A stretch of 64,000 nt of DNA from Bacteroidota bacterium (lineage in GTDB: Bacteria > Bacteroidota > Bacteroidia > Chitinophagales > Chitinophagaceae): assembly GCA_016706595.1 (NCBI GenBank), contig JADJJH010000001.1, positions 620,001-684,000 of the forward strand, in the 5' to 3' direction. Shown piece by piece: positions 28,325-37,291 of the stretch. The notes under the pieces were generated by a model. The model was given only the letters and a program-made list of their open reading frames with translations. It searched no databases and was not told the origin of the DNA. The stretch's first letter is position 1. Each line of letters starts with the position of its first letter. The position numbers were made by a program, and so were the translations under genes.

Positions 28325-28351
28325 AAAAAGTGCTTCGGCGCTTTTTTTTTT
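28325..28351 (+). terminator. Terminator of DUF2795 gene
   Basis: The stem AAAAAGTGC/GCGCTTTTT (one G-T pair) with a TTCG tetraloop is followed by a run of T, 39 nt after the stop. Confidence 0.85.
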
Positions 28352-28370
28352 AGATAAATCAAAATGAGGA

Positions 28371-28505
28371 ACGAAGTGTAGATTTATCTATCCCGATATT
28401 GAGGAACGAAACTCTCAAGAACGAAACTCTCAAGATTTCTCAAAGGCAATTATTATGATACGAAGTGCAGATTTAGCTATCCTCATGCTTGGGAACGAAA
28501 CTCTC
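28371..28505. repeat. Two direct 46-bp repeats with ACGAA motifs
   Basis: 28371-28416 and 28460-28505 align without gaps over 46 bp with 8 mismatches. Both start ACGAAGTG and end GGAACGAAACTCTC; a partial third GAACGAAACTCTCAAG lies between them. The region is non-coding, between a terminator and the end of the nuclease gene. Confidence 0.7.
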
Positions 28506-28548
28506 TGAATTTCATAAGGGTAACACCTTTCGGTATGACAATGTATTA

Positions 28549-30573
28549 TTACTCTATCACCAACCATTTCTTGATCAATTGCTGCGTTGAATCCCCTATC
28601 GATACCAAATAACAGCCCTGCTGAATAGCTAATGATTTATAAAAAGAAGTTGAAGTTGATGATAATTTTTCGGAATACAATGTTTTTCCAGTAATGTCAA
28701 ATACGTACAATACTAATTTTTTATTGTGCAAATTATTTAGGTTAATCTGCAAAGTATTTGAAGAAGGATTTTGAATGGTAAAGGAAAAATCTGTTGCACG
28801 AATTGCCTCCTCATGAATACTATTCGGGAAATTAAATTTAAAATAACTCATCACCGGTAAATGATCACTACTTGTAGTAATATAATCATCAATGAAATCC
28901 ATGACCTCAGTTACAATAAAACAACTCGAATCTGCATAAGCATTCATTACATTCGAATTACCAACTACATTATCCACTAAATAATTTGTTGATGAGGGGT
29001 AAGTAGTTTGGCCAGGAAATTTTGAGGGTAAAGTTATCCCTTCAAACCCATTATTAAACATATATTGGTAAGGCGACACACTCATTCCGCTTACTGAACT
29101 ACCTTCCAGTAAATCATTAAAATCGCCTATCACCAATACTTTTTTACCTGGATAGAGTGTATTCAAACTATCTGTCATTCTTTCGGCCGCACATTGTCTG
29201 CGCTCATAAGAAGTTATGTCACTATTAGCTTTGGCATGAATATTTGCTATTAGTAGAGTATCAGATTGACCGGTATTTGATTTCAATTTGGCTTGCATCA
29301 TTAAGGGATATCTGCCCGATGAAAAACAATAATAGGAGGTTGGCGAACTTATATCACTTACATAGGTCGATAATAACAATCCAAAGTTGCCTACATTTTC
29401 AATTTTATTTTTATTGTAGATATAGGCTAATTTTTGTCCGGAAGCATAAGATGGATCTCCGGTATCTAAAGCAAAAGATGAAAAGCCTGAAACGGCATAA
29501 GCATAATTGCCTCCAAGCAAATTACATAACGAAACCAATTGAGTTGTGTCAACCACTTCTTGCAAACAGTAAATGTCTGCATCTAAATTTTGCATCAGGG
29601 TATGAGCATTTGTTTTCGCCAACCCCACATCGCAATTACAACTTGAAGCATCACCAAACCAATGCATATTCCATGTCACTATGCGAAGCGATTTGTCGTT
29701 GGGTAACGAAGTCCCTAACAAACTAATTTGTTGCGGAAGGATATTGCCATCTAATAAAAAGGTGATAGGTTTTCGATATACTTTATCGGCTTCGACGGGA
29801 TGTATACGAACATAAACCGTTTGTTGTAAGCCTGTAATCGAAGGTGTATATTGTATTTGCTGATTAAAGTTTATACTATCTAATGAAATTTCAAATGGCG
29901 TTGGTACTTCAACGATAAAATCGCTGCTCATTGAATTGACTGTAAATTGGAAGGATCGAATTTCTGAAGTGGTGCCGCTTTCAGTTTGTCCGATATTTAT
30001 AAATCGTTTATTGATGTTTACATTATCGTCATCAATCATAATATTATCAATTCGCCAGCTGGAAGCAGCACTTGTATTTGATGTGTATCGAAAAGCGATA
30101 TGGATCGGTAAATTTTTATAGGCTTGTAAGTTGATGGCGCCCGAATTTGTCCATACATTGCTACCTATGCTTGGCAACGATGCAGGTAGTACTTGCCAAA
30201 TCGCTGCATTTGGATTACCACTTCCAGTATAATTATTCGAAACTAAAACCTCTATAAGATTGCCGTTATAGGCGGTTCTACTTTTAAAAGACAATACCGG
30301 AAAAACTGACGTACTGATATTAAAAGTTGGCGAAATTAACCAGTCGTTGTTCGTATTATAATTACTGCCATTGTATCCATTTACATAAGCTGCATGTCCA
30401 CTAAAACCCGAGCTAGTGCATTGCCAACTATCTGTGCCAATTACACTATACTGCATCCATCCATTGGGTAAAGATGTTATACAATTTGTAAACTCTTCGG
30501 TATACAAATTAACCTGCGCTTGATGAGGTGTATATAGGGATATAAAAATAAGAATGAGAATAACGCGCTTCAT
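28549..30573 (-). CDS. Secreted endonuclease/exonuclease/phosphatase family protein with T9SS domain
   Basis: A 674-residue exported protein. After the signal peptide (to about 19) comes a choice-of-anchor J/cleaved-adhesin type beta domain (about 25-185), then an Ig-like domain (about 190-290), then an endonuclease/exonuclease/phosphatase fold: RIVTWNMHWFGD, IYCLQEV, GDFNDLLEG and the catalytic SSDHLPV near the end. A C-terminal T9SS-type domain follows (ILQ-type linker, LQINLNN, VFDITGKTLYS, GCYLVSI). It is probably an extracellular or surface DNase or phosphodiesterase that releases nutrients from DNA; substrate is inferred from the fold only. Confidence 0.87.
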   Translation of the reverse strand: MKRVILILIFISLYTPHQAQVNLYTEEFTNCITSLPNGWMQYSVIGTDSWQCTSSGFSGHAAYVNGYNGSNYNTNNDWLISPTFNISTSVFPVLSFKSRTAYNGNLIEVLVSNNYTGSGNPNAAIWQVLPASLPSIGSNVWTNSGAINLQAYKNLPIHIAFRYTSNTSAASSWRIDNIMIDDDNVNINKRFINIGQTESGTTSEIRSFQFTVNSMSSDFIVEVPTPFEISLDSINFNQQIQYTPSITGLQQTVYVRIHPVEADKVYRKPITFLLDGNILPQQISLLGTSLPNDKSLRIVTWNMHWFGDASSCNCDVGLAKTNAHTLMQNLDADIYCLQEVVDTTQLVSLCNLLGGNYAYAVSGFSSFALDTGDPSYASGQKLAYIYNKNKIENVGNFGLLLSTYVSDISSPTSYYCFSSGRYPLMMQAKLKSNTGQSDTLLIANIHAKANSDITSYERRQCAAERMTDSLNTLYPGKKVLVIGDFNDLLEGSSVSGMSVSPYQYMFNNGFEGITLPSKFPGQTTYPSSTNYLVDNVVGNSNVMNAYADSSCFIVTEVMDFIDDYITTSSDHLPVMSYFKFNFPNSIHEEAIRATDFSFTIQNPSSNTLQINLNNLHNKKLVLYVFDITGKTLYSEKLSSTSTSFYKSLAIQQGCYLVSIGDSTQQLIKKWLVIE

Positions 30574-30961
30574 GGGGATGTAAAAATAGCTTGAACTATG
30601 AATAAATAAATAATTATAATCATTGTAATCATGAATTCATTCGTATGCAGGGTAAGTAGCTTACAAAAAGGTAGCTTATAAATAAAGAATTTAATTGTAT
30701 TCTAAGCTTATATCAACGCAAGTGTTTTTTTTTAACTGTTTACACATTACGGCTTTAGGAAGTCAAAAACAAAGTGAAGGGTATTGTGATGTAGGCATGG
30801 CTTCCTTTCTAAGACCGATACTGTAAAACTAGCCCCGACAGCAACGAAAATCCTTTTTTGCCTTTCTTAAAAAAAATTTGATGCAGTTGCTTATGGGCAA
30901 AAAAGATTGAAGTGTATGGCGGGAATAGCTTCAAAAAATAAAATGTTATAAACCCAATTTA
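30574..30961. other. Intergenic region with inverted-repeat element
   Basis: 388 bp between two minus-strand genes. It contains the palindromic element at 30829-30929 and otherwise AT-rich sequence without coding signs. Confidence 0.6.
30829..30929. repeat. ~100-bp imperfect palindromic element
   Basis: The left arm 30829-30862 (CTAGCCCCGACAGCAACG then AAAATCCTTTTTTGCC) and right arm 30896-30929 (GGCAAAAAAGATTGAAG then TGTATGGCGGGAATAGC) are imperfect inverted copies around a 33-bp centre. From memory, elements with GCCCCGA...TCCTTTTTT...GGCGGGAATAGC arms recur between genes in Bacteroidota genomes. Confidence 0.65.
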
Positions 30962-31681
30962 TTATTTTACAATCCTTGCAATTTTTATCACATCCCAAAG
31001 CATATGAAAGCTATCGCGAACAACACTTATTTTGCTTCCTTCAACCGCTTGCCATTGTATTGGCATTTCTACAATTGCATACCCTAAACGATTGGCTCTT
31101 AGTAATAATTCAACATCATGGGCCCAACCCATAGTTTGTAATTGACTAAATAATTCCTTAGCTGCAACAGCCGGATACAATTTAAATCCACATTGTGTGT
31201 CCTTAAAGGGTAAACCGGTAATCGTTCGAATCAACAAATTGAAAATATTACCTACCACTTTTCGATAACCATGATCTTGCACTTTTGAGGTTGGTAATTC
31301 GCGCGAACCGATTAAAATTTCCTTTTCATAAAATTGTTTACGAATAGTCAACCAATTCAAGAGTTCAGTAGGTGAAGTTGCCATATCGGCATCAAGGGTT
31401 AGTATAAAATTTCCGGTAGAAGCTTTAACGCCATTTTGTAAAGCCCCACCTTTGCCGGTATTATTTTGTCGAACTAGTTTAATAGCGTTTACATTTTGTT
31501 TACACACCGGATGCGATTCAATAAATAAATCGGTACCATCTGTACTTCCATCATCAACTATAATCACTTCAACTTTAGCATCCCAACGCTTCATAAACTC
31601 GGCAATGCCTTCAAACATAATACCCAAACGATCGAGCTCGTTAAAACAAGGAATGATTAAACTTATGGATGGATTTGCCAT
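30962..31681 (-). CDS. Family 2 glycosyltransferase, dolichyl-phosphate glucosyltransferase-like
   Basis: A 239-residue GT2 enzyme. The start LIIPCFNELDRL, the nucleotide-binding VDDGSTDGT, the metal-binding LDADMATSP and the DTQCGFKLY loop are typical of the ALG5/DPM1-like branch, which moves a hexose from UDP- or GDP-sugar to a lipid phosphate. No membrane helix is present. The acceptor is probably undecaprenyl phosphate in bacteria; this is inference. A TACTTTCG element lies 6 nt before the ATG. Confidence 0.88.
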   Translation of the reverse strand: MANPSISLIIPCFNELDRLGIMFEGIAEFMKRWDAKVEVIIVDDGSTDGTDLFIESHPVCKQNVNAIKLVRQNNTGKGGALQNGVKASTGNFILTLDADMATSPTELLNWLTIRKQFYEKEILIGSRELPTSKVQDHGYRKVVGNIFNLLIRTITGLPFKDTQCGFKLYPAVAAKELFSQLQTMGWAHDVELLLRANRLGYAIVEMPIQWQAVEGSKISVVRDSFHMLWDVIKIARIVK

Positions 31682-31687
31682 GTGTTG

Positions 31688-31695
31688 CGAAAGTA
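31688..31695 (-). promoter_or_regulatory. -7-like element before GT2 gene
   Basis: TACTTTCG on the minus strand (TAnnTTYG) ends 6 nt before the ATG. Confidence 0.4.
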
Positions 31696-31882
31696 ATCAC
31701 TAAACAAGAATAAATTGTTGAATATGCCAATGTGCTGATATATTAATGTGCTAATTTGGTGCAATACTCATGAGATCTGTTAGCTATCGGACATGATCAG
31801 ATAGCAACCCAAAGTGATAATATCCAGTTGTCTCTTTTCAATTTGTAATTCGCATGAACTTGGCAAAAAAAATATTTATTTT

Positions 31883-31959
31883 TTATACACAACCTTATAC
31901 AACGCGGTTTTGCTGTATGATGCCAGAAATTCACCTTAATATACACAAGCTGTGAATAA
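31883..31959. promoter_or_regulatory. Two DnaA-box-like 9-mers upstream of nrdJ
   Basis: TTATACACA on the plus strand (31883-31891) and TTATTCACA on the minus strand (31951-31959) both fit TTATNCACA. A near match, TTATACAAC, starts at 31895. Binding by DnaA is inference. Confidence 0.35.
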
Positions 31960-32114
31960 AGAAACCTTCTTCAATTCATTGTGAAAAATATCTTCGTAGC
32001 TCCTAAGGGTATAGGACAACTCGACTGACAGACAGACTACAAGCACTAAAACATACCCATATTAGGAAACAAAACCCATATATTCAAACGTAAAACTTAC
32101 AACACCGAGTACTC

Positions 32115-35100
32115 ATGAGTAAAAAAAATGCCAGCGCCAACGGCCTACAATTTAAAAGATACTATACCAACGATACCCAAGCTGTATACGATTTATTCGA
32201 TTACGACTACCGTACCTCAGTCATTCGAAACCCGAACGGTGAAGTTGTTTTTGAAATGAAAAATGTTGAGGTGCCTTCTTCTTGGAGTCAGATTGCTACT
32301 GATATTCTTGCACAAAAATATTTTCGAAAGGCAGGTGTTCCGCAAGAGGATGGCAGTTTAGGCCGTGAAACCTCTATTAAACAAGTGGCACATCGTATGG
32401 CACATTGTTGGAAAGTGTGGGGCGAAAAATATAATTATTTCAATAGCGAAAACGATGCCCAGGTTTTTTACGATGAATTAGTTTACAGCATTCTAAATCA
32501 AAGTTGTGCACCGAACTCGCCACAATGGTTTAATACCGGGTTACACTCATCCTATGGAATCACCGGTAAAGCCCAAGGTCATTACTATGTTGATCCAACA
32601 TCAGGCGAACTTTGCAAATCGGTCAATGCATATGAACGCCCTCAACCTCATGCATGTTTTATTTTAAGTGTTGATGATGACTTAGTGAACGAAGGCGGAA
32701 TCATGGACCTTTGGGTTCGTGAAGCGCGTATCTTTAAGTATGGCAGTGGTGTAGGAACCAATTATTCTAATATCCGAGGTGAAGGCGAAAAGTTAAGTGG
32801 TGGTGGAACCTCAAGTGGTATCATGAGCTTTTTAAAAATTGGTGATCGTGCGGCAGGTGCTATTAAAAGTGGAGGTACCACGCGACGCGCGGCTAAAATG
32901 GTTTGCTTAGACCTCGACCATCCTGAAATTGAAAAATTCATTAACTGGAAAGTAGAAGAAGAAAAGAAAGTGGCTGCTTTAATAGCCGCAGGATATAGTA
33001 GTGATTATGAAGGAGAAGCTTATCGCACGGTAAGTGGACAAAATTCGAATAATTCGGTTCGTATTCCGAATGAATTCTTTTATGCCCTCGAGAAAAATGA
33101 AGATTGGGAATTGAAAGGACGAACCGACGGGAAAGTATTGCGTAAAATACCTGCTCGCGATTTATGGGAACAAATTTCATATGCCGCTTGGCGATGTGCC
33201 GATCCGGGAACTCAATATGATACAACGATTAATGAGTGGCATACTTGTCCTGAAGGGGGAAAAATTCGCGCATCCAATCCTTGCAGCGAATATATGTTCC
33301 TTGATAATACAGCTTGTAACTTAGCTTCGATGAATCTTCGTCGTTTTTATAACGAAGAAAGCAATCAGTTTGATGTTGCAGGTTACGAATATGTAACTCG
33401 TTTATGGACTGTAGTGCTTGAAATATCTGTTTTGATGGCGCAATTTCCATCACGTGAGGTGGCTCAATTAAGCTACGATTATCGTACACTTGGATTAGGT
33501 TATGCCAACTTAGGTTCATTATTAATGGTGCAAGGTATTTTGTATGATAGTGAGCAAGCGCGTGGCATTGCCGGAGCCTTAACCGCTATTATGACAGGGG
33601 TTTTGTATTCGACATCAGCTGAGATGGCGCAATATTTAGGAACCTTCCGTAAGTATCCTGAAAATAAACATCATATGCTTCGTGTCATGCGTAATCATCG
33701 CGCTGCAGCTTATGATGCACAAGAAGCTTTTGAAGGTATTGAAATAAAACCACAAGGAATTAAAGCACAATATTGTCCGGATTATTTATTGAAAGCTGCT
33801 ACTAAAGCTTGGGATGATGCGGTACAATTGGGCGAAAAGTATGGTTATCGAAATGCACAAGCCACGGTAATTGCCCCAACCGGAACGATTGGTTTAGTAA
33901 TGGATTGTGATACAACCGGTGTTGAACCAGATTTTGCTTTAGTGAAATTTAAAAAATTAAGTGGTGGTGGTTATTTTAAAATCATCAACCAAAGTATACC
34001 AACTGCCTTGCGCAATTTAGGGTATAGCGAAAAAGAAAATGATGCGATTGTAAAATATGCTAAAGGACACGGAACTTTTGCCGGTGCTCCTTTCATCAAT
34101 CATCAATCATTAAGTCAGAAAGGATTTATAGCCGAAGAATTACAGAAATTAGATACCGCAGTTGAAAGTTCGTTTGATATTGCCTTTGTGTTTAATCATT
34201 ATAACTTGGGTGAAGAATGTTTGCAACGACTTGGATTTAAAGCCGAGCAATATATGAGTCCTTTATTTTCATTACTTGATGAATTAGGATTTAAAGATGA
34301 AGAGATTGAAAAAGCCAATGATTATGTATGTGGAACGATGATGTTAGAAGGAGCGCCTTTATTAAAAGCCGAACATTTGCCGGTTTTTGATTGTGCGAAT
34401 AGATGTGGTAAAAAAGGCGAACGATATATTCATCATACCGGCCATATTCGTATGATGGGTGCAACACAACCTTTTATTTCAGGTGCCATTTCAAAAACGA
34501 TCAATCTACCAAATGAAGCCAGTATCGACGATATTAAAGAAAGCTACCATTTAAGTTGGGAACTTGGTTTAAAGGCGAATGCTTTGTATCGTGATGGAAG
34601 TAAAATGAGTCAACCTCTTTCGAACAAAAGTGATAAAAAAGAAAAGGAAAAAGAAGCAGATGTTAGCGAAACGATTCAACAAATTGCCGAAAATGTAATT
34701 CATGATTTAGGAAAGCTAACGATTGATGAATTATTAGAAGAAGTAAATAAGCGAGTGCAAGCGAGTCCGGATACTAAATTAAAACGTAAGCTTTCTTCGA
34801 TTGTGGAGCGTAAAAATTTACCGGCAAAACGCAGAGGATATACGATTAAATCAAAAGTTGGCGGACAAGCCGTTTTCTTACGTACCGGTGAATACAATGA
34901 TGGAACCTTAGGTGAGATATTTATTGATATGAGTAAGGAAGGTGCAACCATGAGAAGTATGTTGAACTGCTTTGCGATTTCAATTTCGATAGGATTACAA
35001 TATGGTGTGCCATTAGAAGAGTTTGTAGATAAATTTATCTTCACGCGATTTGAACCAGCAGGCATGGTAGACCATCCGAATATTAAAAATGCGACATCCA

Positions 35101-35459
35101 TTGTAGATTATATTTTTAGAGCTTTGGGTTACGAATATTTAGGCAGAACCGATTTAGTTCATGTACAAACTATTGGCAATTCCGGACAAGACGAATGGGA
35201 TGTACCTGTTGAAGGAACTGAAGAATTATCGAATGTAAGAGTTACGGCTTTATCGGCGCGACCAGAACCAAAGCCAGTTGGTGATGTGGTTCCACAAAAA
35301 GTTGGGGCGGCTGTAAATAGCCTGACAGAAATAGAAAAAAAGCGTTTGGTTGGCACAAGTGCTGATGCTCCACTTTGTCGTTCATGTGGTAATATTACCA
35401 TGCGAAACGGAACCTGTTATATGTGTCCGAATTGCGGAACTACAACAGGTTGTAGCTAG
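32115..35459 (+). CDS. nrdJ: Adenosylcobalamin-dependent (class II) ribonucleotide reductase
   Basis: A 1114-residue NrdJ that makes deoxyribonucleotides using a B12 radical. The alpha-barrel is clear: CAPNSPQWFNTG, GSGVGTNYSNIRGEGE, SNPCSEYMFLDNTACNLAS with the active-site Cys390, and ATVIAPTGTIG. A later domain (about 915-1010, KSKVGGQAVFLRTGEYNDG) matches the C-terminal TSCPD-type region of this subfamily. The end carries paired cysteines (CRSCGNI, CYMCPNC) for a zinc ribbon and thiol relay. No ATP cone is seen at the N terminus. A PduO-type adenosyltransferase that could supply the cofactor is encoded at 47699. Two DnaA-box-like sites lie upstream. Confidence 0.96.
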   Translation: MSKKNASANGLQFKRYYTNDTQAVYDLFDYDYRTSVIRNPNGEVVFEMKNVEVPSSWSQIATDILAQKYFRKAGVPQEDGSLGRETSIKQVAHRMAHCWKVWGEKYNYFNSENDAQVFYDELVYSILNQSCAPNSPQWFNTGLHSSYGITGKAQGHYYVDPTSGELCKSVNAYERPQPHACFILSVDDDLVNEGGIMDLWVREARIFKYGSGVGTNYSNIRGEGEKLSGGGTSSGIMSFLKIGDRAAGAIKSGGTTRRAAKMVCLDLDHPEIEKFINWKVEEEKKVAALIAAGYSSDYEGEAYRTVSGQNSNNSVRIPNEFFYALEKNEDWELKGRTDGKVLRKIPARDLWEQISYAAWRCADPGTQYDTTINEWHTCPEGGKIRASNPCSEYMFLDNTACNLASMNLRRFYNEESNQFDVAGYEYVTRLWTVVLEISVLMAQFPSREVAQLSYDYRTLGLGYANLGSLLMVQGILYDSEQARGIAGALTAIMTGVLYSTSAEMAQYLGTFRKYPENKHHMLRVMRNHRAAAYDAQEAFEGIEIKPQGIKAQYCPDYLLKAATKAWDDAVQLGEKYGYRNAQATVIAPTGTIGLVMDCDTTGVEPDFALVKFKKLSGGGYFKIINQSIPTALRNLGYSEKENDAIVKYAKGHGTFAGAPFINHQSLSQKGFIAEELQKLDTAVESSFDIAFVFNHYNLGEECLQRLGFKAEQYMSPLFSLLDELGFKDEEIEKANDYVCGTMMLEGAPLLKAEHLPVFDCANRCGKKGERYIHHTGHIRMMGATQPFISGAISKTINLPNEASIDDIKESYHLSWELGLKANALYRDGSKMSQPLSNKSDKKEKEKEADVSETIQQIAENVIHDLGKLTIDELLEEVNKRVQASPDTKLKRKLSSIVERKNLPAKRRGYTIKSKVGGQAVFLRTGEYNDGTLGEIFIDMSKEGATMRSMLNCFAISISIGLQYGVPLEEFVDKFIFTRFEPAGMVDHPNIKNATSIVDYIFRALGYEYLGRTDLVHVQTIGNSGQDEWDVPVEGTEELSNVRVTALSARPEPKPVGDVVPQKVGAAVNSLTEIEKKRLVGTSADAPLCRSCGNITMRNGTCYMCPNCGTTTGCS

Positions 35460-35460
35460 G

Positions 35461-35720
35461 AAATCGGGGTTCGGGATTTGAAGTTCGGGGTTCGGATAGA
35501 TTTTAGGTGCTAGATGTTTGGAGTCAGATGTTAGGGGAATTGTACTAGCTAAGCGTATCCTACTTCGAATTTCGAGGTTCGGAGTTCGAATATTGTATTC
35601 ACCTGAAGTTCATCCTTAGAATTTCGATTTTAGGATTTAGGATTTCTTCCATTAATGTTCGGATATTTTACTAACCTGAATTTTCCACTTCGAATTTCGA
35701 GATAAGAATTTCTGATTTAG
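35461..35720. repeat. Intergenic TTCGGGGTTCGG/TTCGAATTTCGA repeat block, copy 1
   Basis: Short related units (TTCGGGGTTCGG, TTCGGAGTTCGAA, TTCGAATTTCGA) fill the gap after nrdJ. A 55-bp core at 35521-35575 is repeated with few changes at 52540-52593. Confidence 0.7.
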
Positions 35721-35724
35721 TAAG

Positions 35725-36261
35725 TTATTCATTACGCAATATCAAGGCAAAAATTGCGTAATTAATAATATCTCTAAAATTTGCATCCATACCCTCTGAG
35801 ATATGGGTTTTGCCATCATTGGCTAAAATTTGTTTGATGCGAAGAATTTTAGTGAGTATCAAATCGGCAAACGATTCTTGACTCATATTACGCCATGCTT
35901 CACCATAATCATGATTTTTATTTTGCATCAGCTGAAAGGTTTCAAGCAAATGTTTATCGTATAATTGAACCGAAGTTTCCGCTGCCATTTCCCAATCGGT
36001 ATCGTTCGCTAATTCATCTTGAATTAAAGCAATAATCCCATAGTTTACAATGGCTTTCCATTCACCTTGTACATCATCCTCTATTCTTTGATTCCCATTA
36101 TTTTGTATCGTTCTAATTCGTTGGGCTTTTATATACAATTGATCAACGATTGAAATCGGACGTAAAACACGCCACGAACTTCCATAATCGGTATTCTTTT
36201 TCATAAAAATATCCTTGCATATTTTTACAACCTCCATGTATTGCTTTTCAGTATTTGACAT
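35725..36261 (-). CDS. DUF1599 protein with tandem duplicated domain
   Basis: A 178-residue protein made of two copies of the same helical unit. Copy 1 has KNTDYGSSWR, IKAQRIRTIQ and IVNYGIIALIQDE; copy 2 has KNHDYGEAWRNM, TKILRIKQIL and IINYAIFALIL. This is the DUF1599 (nucleotide-modification-associated domain 1) family, conserved in the Bacteroidota. The KNxDYG and E/D-rich helices resemble metal-dependent nucleotide-handling enzymes, so a nucleotide role is plausible but unproven. It is divergent from folP, 21 nt away, an arrangement I recall in other Bacteroidota. Confidence 0.85.
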   Translation of the reverse strand: MSNTEKQYMEVVKICKDIFMKKNTDYGSSWRVLRPISIVDQLYIKAQRIRTIQNNGNQRIEDDVQGEWKAIVNYGIIALIQDELANDTDWEMAAETSVQLYDKHLLETFQLMQNKNHDYGEAWRNMSQESFADLILTKILRIKQILANDGKTHISEGMDANFRDIINYAIFALILRNE

Positions 36262-36268
36262 TCTCGTT

Positions 36269-36276
36269 TATCTTCG
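36269..36276 (+). promoter_or_regulatory. -7-like element before folP
   Basis: TATCTTCG (TAnnTTYG) ends 6 nt before the folP ATG. Confidence 0.42.
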
Positions 36277-36282
36277 TAACAA

Positions 36283-37131
36283 ATGCCAAATATAAGCGTT
36301 GAATTAGAAAGCATGGAGCATATCGAAAAAATTACTTCGCCCCAAATAATGGGTATTTTAAATGCAACCCCCGATTCGTTTTATACCAAAGGAAACGGAT
36401 ACTCGGCCAAAGATTTATTATCCAAAGCCATTCAGATGGTAATGGAAGGCGCAACGATATTGGATATTGGAGGGATGAGCACCCGACCTGGTGCCATCGA
36501 AATTAGTAAAGATGAAGAATTAGCTCGAGTAATTCCGGTAATTAAGTTATTGGCAAAAGAGTTGCCTTCCATTCAAATTTCTGTAGATACGTATCGAAGT
36601 CAGGTTGCATTAGAAGCTATTCATAACGGTGCTTCCATTATTAATGACATTAGCGGTGCGCAATTTGATGAAGCTATTCTTATTATAGCTGCAAACAATC
36701 GTGCAAGGTATATCTGCATGCATACACAAAATAAACCGAACAATATGCAGTTAAATCCCTCATACAAAGACGTAGTAAATGATTTGCTTTTGTATTTTGA
36801 AGAGAGAATTGCTTTATGTCATCAAAAGGGTTTGCATGACGTTATTTTGGATGTTGGATTTGGATTTGGGAAAACTATAGATCATAATTTTAGATTGCTA
36901 GCCCAAATGCATCAATTCACACAATTTGGTTTACCCATACTGGCCGGTATCTCGCGAAAGTCTATGGTGTCGAAAGTAGTTGGTTCCAATACGGCAAATG
37001 CCTTAAACGGAACCACTGCCTTACATATGATAGCATTACAACAGGGTGCCAATATATTACGGGTACATGATGTGAAAGAAGCGAAGGAATGTATTATGCT
37101 TTTTGAGAAATTGAAAGAAAATACAAATTAG
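36283..37131 (+). CDS. folP: Dihydropteroate synthase
   Basis: A 282-residue FolP, which joins p-aminobenzoate to the pterin pyrophosphate in folate synthesis. Motifs: IMGILNATPDSFY, LDIGGMSTRPGA, SVDTYRSQVALEA, NDISG and the sulfonamide-site loop GISRKSMV. The TIM-barrel is complete. The ATG at 36283 sits 6 nt after a TAnnTTYG element; an internal ATG at residue 11 is possible. It is followed by a palindromic intergenic element and the glycosyltransferase operon. Confidence 0.95.
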   Translation: MPNISVELESMEHIEKITSPQIMGILNATPDSFYTKGNGYSAKDLLSKAIQMVMEGATILDIGGMSTRPGAIEISKDEELARVIPVIKLLAKELPSIQISVDTYRSQVALEAIHNGASIINDISGAQFDEAILIIAANNRARYICMHTQNKPNNMQLNPSYKDVVNDLLLYFEERIALCHQKGLHDVILDVGFGFGKTIDHNFRLLAQMHQFTQFGLPILAGISRKSMVSKVVGSNTANALNGTTALHMIALQQGANILRVHDVKEAKECIMLFEKLKENTN

Positions 37132-37142
37132 CATGCCTATAC

Positions 37143-37270
37143 TAAGTGTTTGATAAGAAAACGTCAAATCCAAGGAAGCCGATGCATTGAAAATTGGGAA
37201 TTTACTGAGGTAAATGAACTGTTTGAAAGGCGCGAATGACGATGTAGTTGTCGTTTTCTTGCAAACACTA
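37143..37270. repeat. Palindromic intergenic element with near-perfect arms
   Basis: The left arm 37143-37163 and right arm 37252-37270 are inverted copies of one another (TAAGTGTTTG and CAAACACTA ends, AGAAAACG/CGTTTTCT inside) with one small bulge. An inner hairpin TTTAC-TGAG-GTAAA lies at 37201-37214. Layout resembles the covarying elements at 45392, 48267 and 51268, but the sequence is diverged. Confidence 0.6.
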
Positions 37271-37291
37271 CCTATCTTGCGCAACTAAAGT

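Larger units (their letters stand above)
31682..32114. other. Divergent intergenic region upstream of nrdJ
   Basis: 433 bp. It holds a TACTTTCG -7 element for the minus-strand GT2 (31688-31695), AT-rich GTGCTAAT-like repeats (31727-31765), a GCTATC/GATAGC hairpin (31783-31805), and two exact DnaA-box-like 9-mers (31883-31891, 31951-31959). I see no cobalamin riboswitch and no RNA gene. Confidence 0.6.

Noticed and set aside
31783..31805. GCTATC/GATAGC hairpin as a terminator.
   Set aside because: No T run follows on either strand.
31700..32114. Possible cobalamin riboswitch upstream of nrdJ.
   Set aside because: No B12-box-like GCCACTG or conserved pairing could be found.
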